A stretch of 17,008 nucleotides of DNA, taken from an uncultured Collinsella sp. GTDB lineage: Bacteria > Actinomycetota > Coriobacteriia > Coriobacteriales > Coriobacteriaceae. Under the pieces are notes generated by a model. The model was given only the letters and a program-made list of their open reading frames with translations. It did not search any database and had not been told where the DNA came from. The stretch covers positions 1 through 17,008 of the forward strand of contig CALKBB010000107.1 in the NCBI GenBank assembly GCA_937989795.1, read 5' to 3'. A program made the translations under genes and the position numbers. This document shows, piece after piece, positions 13,786-17,008 of the stretch (position 1 is the stretch's first letter; each line of letters starts with the position of its first letter).

Positions 13786-13914
13786 GTCGGTCGGAGACGG
13801 GCGGGCATTACGTTTGTCGCGAGTTCCGCATGCAAAGAAGGCCACTTAATGTGGCCTTCGTCTTGCATAGGACTGTAGAGCAGCAAACGTAATGCCCGCC
13901 CGCCTCCGACCGAC
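13786..13914 (-). repeat. Nested palindrome 3, after the S58 peptidase gene
   Basis: 31-bp arms at 13786-13816 (GTCGGTCGGAG...ACGTTTG) and 13884-13914 differ at one position and enclose 67 nt. On the minus strand the core reads GTTTG, 7 nt, ACAGTCCT (13876-13869), 15 nt, CACATTAAGTG (13853-13843), 12 nt, TGCGGAACT (13830-13822), 5 nt, CAAAC: the same order and nearly the same spacing as palindrome 2, in opposite orientation. The arms beyond GTTTG/CAAAC are unrelated to those of palindrome 2. Confidence 0.87.
13830..13868 (-). terminator. Apex hairpin of palindrome 3, terminator of the S58 peptidase gene
   Basis: GAAGGCCAC (13837-13845) pairs with GTGGCCTTC (13851-13859) around a 5-nt loop; ATGCAA (13830-13835) and TTGCAT (13863-13868) extend it. 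On the minus strand the stem is followed by TTTGCATG, a short T-run, fitting the end of the minus-strand peptidase transcript about 60 nt after its stop. Confidence 0.65.
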
Positions 13915-13926
13915 GGTCGAGTGAGA

Positions 13927-14928
13927 TTACTTCGCGGCGCCGGGGATGCCGTGGGAGGTTTTGGCGCTTTTGGCTCCGTTTACGATGGCGGTCTGTAGGG
14001 CCCTTACGGCGAGCATGCCCAGCAGGTCTAGGGGAACGGCGGCGCTAGCCTGGGCGCCCAACTTGCCGCTGGCGAGGGTGTAGATGGTGTCGCCGTCGTT
14101 GGTGGTGTGCGTGGGGCGGATGGCGTGCGCATAGGCGTCTGCGGCCATTTGGGACACCTTGGTGGCCTGGGCCTTAGTGAGCTCCACATTGGTGACGATG
14201 CAGCTGATGGTGGTGTTGGTGCGGTCGAGCGGCATCTGCATAGATCCGGCGGCGGCAAAGGCGGCGAGCTCCATGTCGACGATCTGGTCGCTATCGGCCG
14301 CGGCGCGCATGCCCGCCACCCACTCGCCGGTGAAGGGGTCGACGACGTTGCCGCAGGCGTTGACCGAGACCACGGCGCCCACCTTGATGGGGCCGAGCGC
14401 CACGGCGGCAGCGCCAAGGCCTGCCTTCATGCAGGTGGCGGGCCCCATGAGCTTTCCGACGGTGGCACCCGTGCCGGCACCTACATTGCCCTGCTCGAGC
14501 GTGGTGGGGGTGTTGTCGAGTGCCTCACGCACGGCGGCGATGCCGGCCTCTATGTCGGGGCGCACGGTGGGATCGCCAAAGGCGAGGTCGAAGATGCAGC
14601 TGGAGCACACGATAGGCACCTGCGTGGGGCCGACGGGAAGGCCGATGCCGCGGCTCTCAAGCTCGCGAGCGACGCCGCTTGCAGCCTCGAGGCCAAAGGC
14701 AGATCCACCCGAAAGGCAGACGGCGTGGACCTTGTCGACGGTGTTCTCGGGACGCAGCAAATCGGTCTCGCGCGAAGCGGGGGCGCCACCGCGTACGTCA
14801 ACGCCACCAGTGGCACCCTCGGGCGCCACGATTACGGTACAGCCGGTGCCAGCCTCCTCGTCCGTATAGTTGCCAAAGCAAAAGCCATCGACATTGCAAA
14901 CATCGATGGCTTCGAGCAGCGTGTCCAT
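13927..14928 (-). CDS. P1-family (S58, DmpA-like) peptidase
   Basis: 333 residues from ATG 14928, preceded by ATAGGAGAAAAT; the frame is open much further upstream, but that part is low-complexity shadow. Family landmarks are GTGCTVIVAPEGAT (about 28-40), DVRGGAPASRETDLLRPENT (44-63), AVCLSGGSAFGLEAASGV (69-86) and GNVGAGTGATVGK (147-159), which contains the likely Thr nucleophile and self-processing region. VSVNACGNVVDPFTG follows. S58 enzymes are self-activating Ntn-type aminopeptidases or amidases acting on N-terminal or beta-aminoacyl residues; the substrate here is unknown. No signal peptide. Separated from maf by 100 nt and a terminator, so probably its own unit. Confidence 0.9.
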   Translation of the reverse strand: MDTLLEAIDVCNVDGFCFGNYTDEEAGTGCTVIVAPEGATGGVDVRGGAPASRETDLLRPENTVDKVHAVCLSGGSAFGLEAASGVARELESRGIGLPVGPTQVPIVCSSCIFDLAFGDPTVRPDIEAGIAAVREALDNTPTTLEQGNVGAGTGATVGKLMGPATCMKAGLGAAAVALGPIKVGAVVSVNACGNVVDPFTGEWVAGMRAAADSDQIVDMELAAFAAAGSMQMPLDRTNTTISCIVTNVELTKAQATKVSQMAADAYAHAIRPTHTTNDGDTIYTLASGKLGAQASAAVPLDLLGMLAVRALQTAIVNGAKSAKTSHGIPGAAK

Positions 14929-14997
14929 ATTTTCTCCTATCGGTTTTCCGCCGGGCCTTATGCCCGGTCGGGATCCGTACGGTACGGCAAAATTGTA

Positions 14998-15020
14998 GGC
15001 GCTGGGGGATACCCAGCGCC
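14998..15020 (-). terminator. Terminator after maf
   Basis: GGCGCTGGG (14998-15006) pairs with CCCAGCGCC (15012-15020), 9 bp, 5-nt loop. On the minus strand the stem is followed by TACAATTTTG. It sits 8 nt beyond the maf stop. A second small hairpin CCGGGC-CTTAT-GCCCGG lies about 40 nt further along. Confidence 0.75.
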
Positions 15021-15028
15021 AGATGCAA

Positions 15029-15610
15029 TTACGAGAGTTTTTGAATCGCGCGCGCGACGCGGGCGATGGGTAGGCCCACCACGTTATAGAAGTCGCCCGA
15101 AATATCGTGCACGAGCATGCGTCCGCCTGTGCCCTGAATGCCGTAGGCGCCGGCCTTGTCCATGGGCTCACCCGAGGCGACGTAGTGCTCGATCTGCTCG
15201 TCGGTGAGCTCGTAGAACGTCACGTCGGTCACATCGACAAAGGACAGACTCTCGGCGGCATGCGGGGCGGCCGTATCGCCTGCCTTAACGATGCAGACGC
15301 CGGTTGCGACCTGGTGCGTGCGGCCCGAAAGCTCACGGAGCATGGTGCGCGCCTCGTCTTCGTTTGCCGGCTTACCCAAAATCATGCCATCGAAGGTGAC
15401 GATGGTATCGGCCGCGACGGTCAGCTCATTGGGTTCGGCATGCTCGGCGGCGACGGCAGCGGCTTTGGCACGCGCCAAGCGCTCGACGAGCGTAAGCGGA
15501 GCTTCGCCATCAAAGGGCGTTTCGTCGATATCCGCGGGAATCACGCGAATGTTGTAGCCCGCCTCGCGCATCAGCTCTATGCGGCGCGGCGATTGCGAAG
15601 CCAAAATCAT
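15029..15610 (-). CDS. maf: Maf-family nucleoside triphosphate pyrophosphatase
   Basis: 193 residues, typical of Maf/YhdE proteins. The opening MILASQSPRRIELMREAGY is the family signature (S-x-S-P-R-R). DIDETPF, the A-x-A-K-A-type segment RLARAKAAAVA, VAADTIVTFDGMILGKPANE and the SGRTHQVATGVCIV segment complete the active site. GEPMDKAGAYGIQGTGG near residues 150-166 is also conserved. Maf enzymes hydrolyse non-canonical or methylated NTPs, or dTTP/UTP, as a house-cleaning activity. Its ATG overlaps the TGA of the DJ-1-like gene (ATGA), so the two are translationally coupled. Paralogue-level substrate (dTTP/UTP versus 7-methyl-GTP) is not resolved here. Confidence 0.94.
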   Translation of the reverse strand: MILASQSPRRIELMREAGYNIRVIPADIDETPFDGEAPLTLVERLARAKAAAVAAEHAEPNELTVAADTIVTFDGMILGKPANEDEARTMLRELSGRTHQVATGVCIVKAGDTAAPHAAESLSFVDVTDVTFYELTDEQIEHYVASGEPMDKAGAYGIQGTGGRMLVHDISGDFYNVVGLPIARVARAIQKLS

Positions 15611-16149
15611 AGTTGGATGCCCTCGGCGACCTTCTCGACGGCCTTGTCGCCGGCGAGCGTGCGCAGCAGCTCCAAGGCAAAGGGGAGTGACTGTGCCATG
15701 CCGCTGGCAGTGATGATATTGCCGTCTTGCGTGACCTTCTCGCCGGTATAAGCTCCCTCGGGGAAGCTCTTCTCAAAGCCGGGGAAGCACGTGGCGCGGC
15801 GTCCCTCGAGCAGGCCAAGCTCGCCCAGGATAAACGGGGCGGCGCAGATGGCGGCAACGTGCTTGGTCGCGGCGAACTCGCAGACTACGTCGCAGACGCG
15901 CTGGTCGGCGCGCAGGTTGGTGGCTCCGGGCAGGCCGCCGGGCAGCACGACGCAGTCGTACTCGTCAAAGTCGATCTCGTCAAAGAGCGCATCGCAGGTT
16001 ACGGGAATCTGCAGCGAGCTCACGACCTCGCGCGTGGGCATGATCGAGACGAGCGTGGCGCGCACGCCGCCGCGACGCATGACGTCGACCATGGTCAGGC
16101 ATTCAATCGTTTCAAAGCCATCGGCGGCGAGAACGGCAACGCTGGGCAT
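15607..16149 (-). CDS. DJ-1/PfpI (ThiJ) family protein
   Basis: 180 residues from ATG 16149, which has AAAGGAAC before it; the frame is open to 16215, but the extra 22 residues lack family character. MPSVAVLAADGFETIE ends in Glu16, equivalent to the conserved acid of DJ-1, followed by VDVMRRGG. The nucleophile elbow VAAICAAPFILGELGLL places Cys102 where DJ-1 has Cys106. YDCVVLPGGLPGATNL is the family's other marker. It closely resembles the YajL/DJ-1 subgroup, cytoplasmic proteins linked to oxidative or electrophile stress; whether it is a glyoxalase, chaperone or deglycase is disputed for the family. First gene of a two-gene operon with maf. Confidence 0.92.
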   Translation of the reverse strand: MPSVAVLAADGFETIECLTMVDVMRRGGVRATLVSIMPTREVVSSLQIPVTCDALFDEIDFDEYDCVVLPGGLPGATNLRADQRVCDVVCEFAATKHVAAICAAPFILGELGLLEGRRATCFPGFEKSFPEGAYTGEKVTQDGNIITASGMAQSLPFALELLRTLAGDKAVEKVAEGIQL

Positions 16150-16186
16150 GAGTGTTCCTTTCGTAAGGCGGCATACAATTAGCCGT

Positions 16187-16192
16187 CTTATA
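16187..16192 (-). promoter_or_regulatory. Candidate -10 box of the DJ-1-maf operon
   Basis: TATAAG on the minus strand, about 38 nt upstream of ATG 16149. The preceding bases show no clear -35 hexamer. Confidence 0.3.
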
Positions 16193-16234
16193 CCCCGAAG
16201 ACATGCGCTTGCCACGCTCGATTTCCCAATGTTT

Positions 16235-16293
16235 AAAAAGGGACGGGGATTAAATAATCATTTGGTACAAATTGATTATTTAATCCCCGTCCC
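16235..16293 (-). terminator. REP-like 21-bp perfect palindrome serving as terminator
   Basis: Arms 16240-16260 (GGGACGGGGATTAAATAATC plus A) and 16273-16293 are perfect inverted copies. Inside them TTTG (16261-16264) pairs with CAAA (16268-16271) around GTA, leaving one bulged T. On the minus strand the stem runs straight into TTTTT (16239-16235), so it should terminate the methyltransferase transcript ending at 16329. The GGGACGGGG start resembles the GGGGAC-type REP sequences mobilised by RAYT-family transposases in other bacteria; that link is inferred and no transposase is present in the window. Confidence 0.75.
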
Positions 16294-16328
16294 AGAAAAA
16301 TCATCGGGCGTGGCCTTGGGCAAACAGT

Positions 16329-17008
16329 CTAGTTGCGCCTAAGGTGGACGACGGTCTCGCAGTGGAAGGTTTGTGGGAACAGGTCGACTGGCGTGATCTT
16401 TACGGGGAAGAAGGTGCCTTCTTCGACAAAGCGTTTGAGATCGCGCGCCAGGGTGGCCGGGTCGCAGCTCACGTAGGTGACATCGCGAGCACTCGTGCTG
16501 GCGATAAGGTCGATCGCCTCGGGGGCGAGGCCTGCGCGTGGCGGGTCGACCACCAAGACGTCGGCATCCTGGTCGGGGAACTCGCGCACCGCGTCTCCGC
16601 CAATGACGTCGACGTTATCAAGCTTGTTGATCTCCAGGTTACGGCGCAGGTCGCGCACGGCGGGGCCGTAGGCCTCGACGGCGGCGACAAAGTCGCAGCG
16701 GCGGGCGAGCGGCAGGGTAAAGGTACCGGCACCGCAGTACAGGTCCACGGCAAGCTCGTCTTCCTGCGGGTCGAGCGCTTCCATGACAAGCTCGATCAAA
16801 ATCTCGGCACCCTTGGTGTTGACCTGGAAAAAAGACGGGGCAGACAAGCGCATCTGACCCTCGGCGATATTCTCGGTCCATGAGCCCTCTCCGGCGAGCA
16901 TTTCGACCTTGGAGACACGGCGGGCCTTCTTTTCGCCCTTGCTCATCACGCGGACCATGCTTGTTGAGGGCAGCGCGTCGGAGAGTACACGCGACACTTG
17001 ACCTCGCG
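16329..17008 (-). CDS. 23S rRNA (uracil-5-)-methyltransferase, RumA/RlmD type, N-terminus missing
   Basis: The frame is open to the right edge, so the 5' part (normally a TRAM domain and Fe-S-type cysteine region in many members) is outside. The visible 226 residues hold SFFQVNTKGAEILIELVMEA, the SAM-binding DLYCGAGTFTLPLARRCDFV, the VDPPRAGLAPEAIDLIA motif, YVSCDPATLARDL with the catalytic Cys in SCDP, and the C-terminal PVDLFPQTFHCETVVHLRR. These identify the RumA/RlmCD/TrmA family of SAM-dependent uracil C5 methyltransferases. RlmD, RlmC and RlmCD cannot be told apart without the N-terminus. Transcription ends at the palindrome 36 nt downstream. Confidence 0.92.
   Translation of the reverse strand, partial: RGQVSRVLSDALPSTSMVRVMSKGEKKARRVSKVEMLAGEGSWTENIAEGQMRLSAPSFFQVNTKGAEILIELVMEALDPQEDELAVDLYCGAGTFTLPLARRCDFVAAVEAYGPAVRDLRRNLEINKLDNVDVIGGDAVREFPDQDADVLVVDPPRAGLAPEAIDLIASTSARDVTYVSCDPATLARDLKRFVEEGTFFPVKITPVDLFPQTFHCETVVHLRRN

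Noticed and set aside
13583..13914. Palindromes as MITEs or insertion sequence ends
   Set aside because: The outer inverted arms differ completely between copies and no direct target duplications were seen; only the inner core is shared.
14929..15171. N-terminal extension of the S58 peptidase
   Set aside because: The extra 81 residues overlap the maf gene and its terminator and lack family similarity; ATG 14928 has a clear ribosome site.

Overview
The window is a GC-rich chromosomal segment carrying mostly housekeeping genes. Gene content (paired acetate kinases with a separate phosphotransacetylase, a secreted C69 dipeptidase, XseA/XseB, RNase D, a YugP-type membrane protease, Maf, a DJ-1 relative, an S58 peptidase) and the C/G-ending codon bias suggest a gut anaerobe of the Actinomycetota, class Coriobacteriia, probably Collinsella or a close relative. 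That placement is inferred from style and family content; no marker gene was compared. I see no tRNA, rRNA, phage, transposase or CRISPR array.

Layout. 1-1301 (minus) is a secreted C69 dipeptidase cut by the left edge. 1610-2629 (minus) is a DagK/YegS-type lipid kinase followed by a 30-residue membrane peptide and a terminator. 2728-6891 (plus) holds RNase D, a YugP-like zinc protease, xseA-xseB and a HIT protein. 7039-9559 (plus) holds two full-length tandem acetate kinase genes, each with its own terminator; the first differs from the family at several nucleotide-site positions. pta (10112-11092, minus) is convergent with them, so the acetate/ATP module is split over three transcription units. 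glf and an overlapping family 2 glycosyltransferase (11324-13550, plus) diverge from pta through facing -10 boxes. 13927-16149 (minus) holds an S58/P1 peptidase, maf and a DJ-1/PfpI protein (the last two overlap by ATGA). 16329-17008 (minus) is the C-terminal part of a RumA/RlmD-type RNA methyltransferase.

The most unusual content lies between genes. (1) Three long nested palindromes (9967-10097, 13583-13692, 13786-13914) each sit just after a gene end. Their outer arms of 21-31 bp are nearly perfect but differ from copy to copy. Two of them share an ordered internal core and face opposite ways, each in the direction of the gene it follows. One is concentric with a further inverted repeat that reaches into the last codons of the glycosyltransferase. 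(2) At 9635-9804, six 15-bp motifs recur at exactly 31-bp steps with strictly alternating orientation, like a compact BIME. (3) A perfect 21-bp palindrome beginning GGGACGGGG at 16240-16293 looks like a REP element acting as a terminator. Together the first two families fill most of the two large gene-free intervals and are the best candidates for something undescribed.
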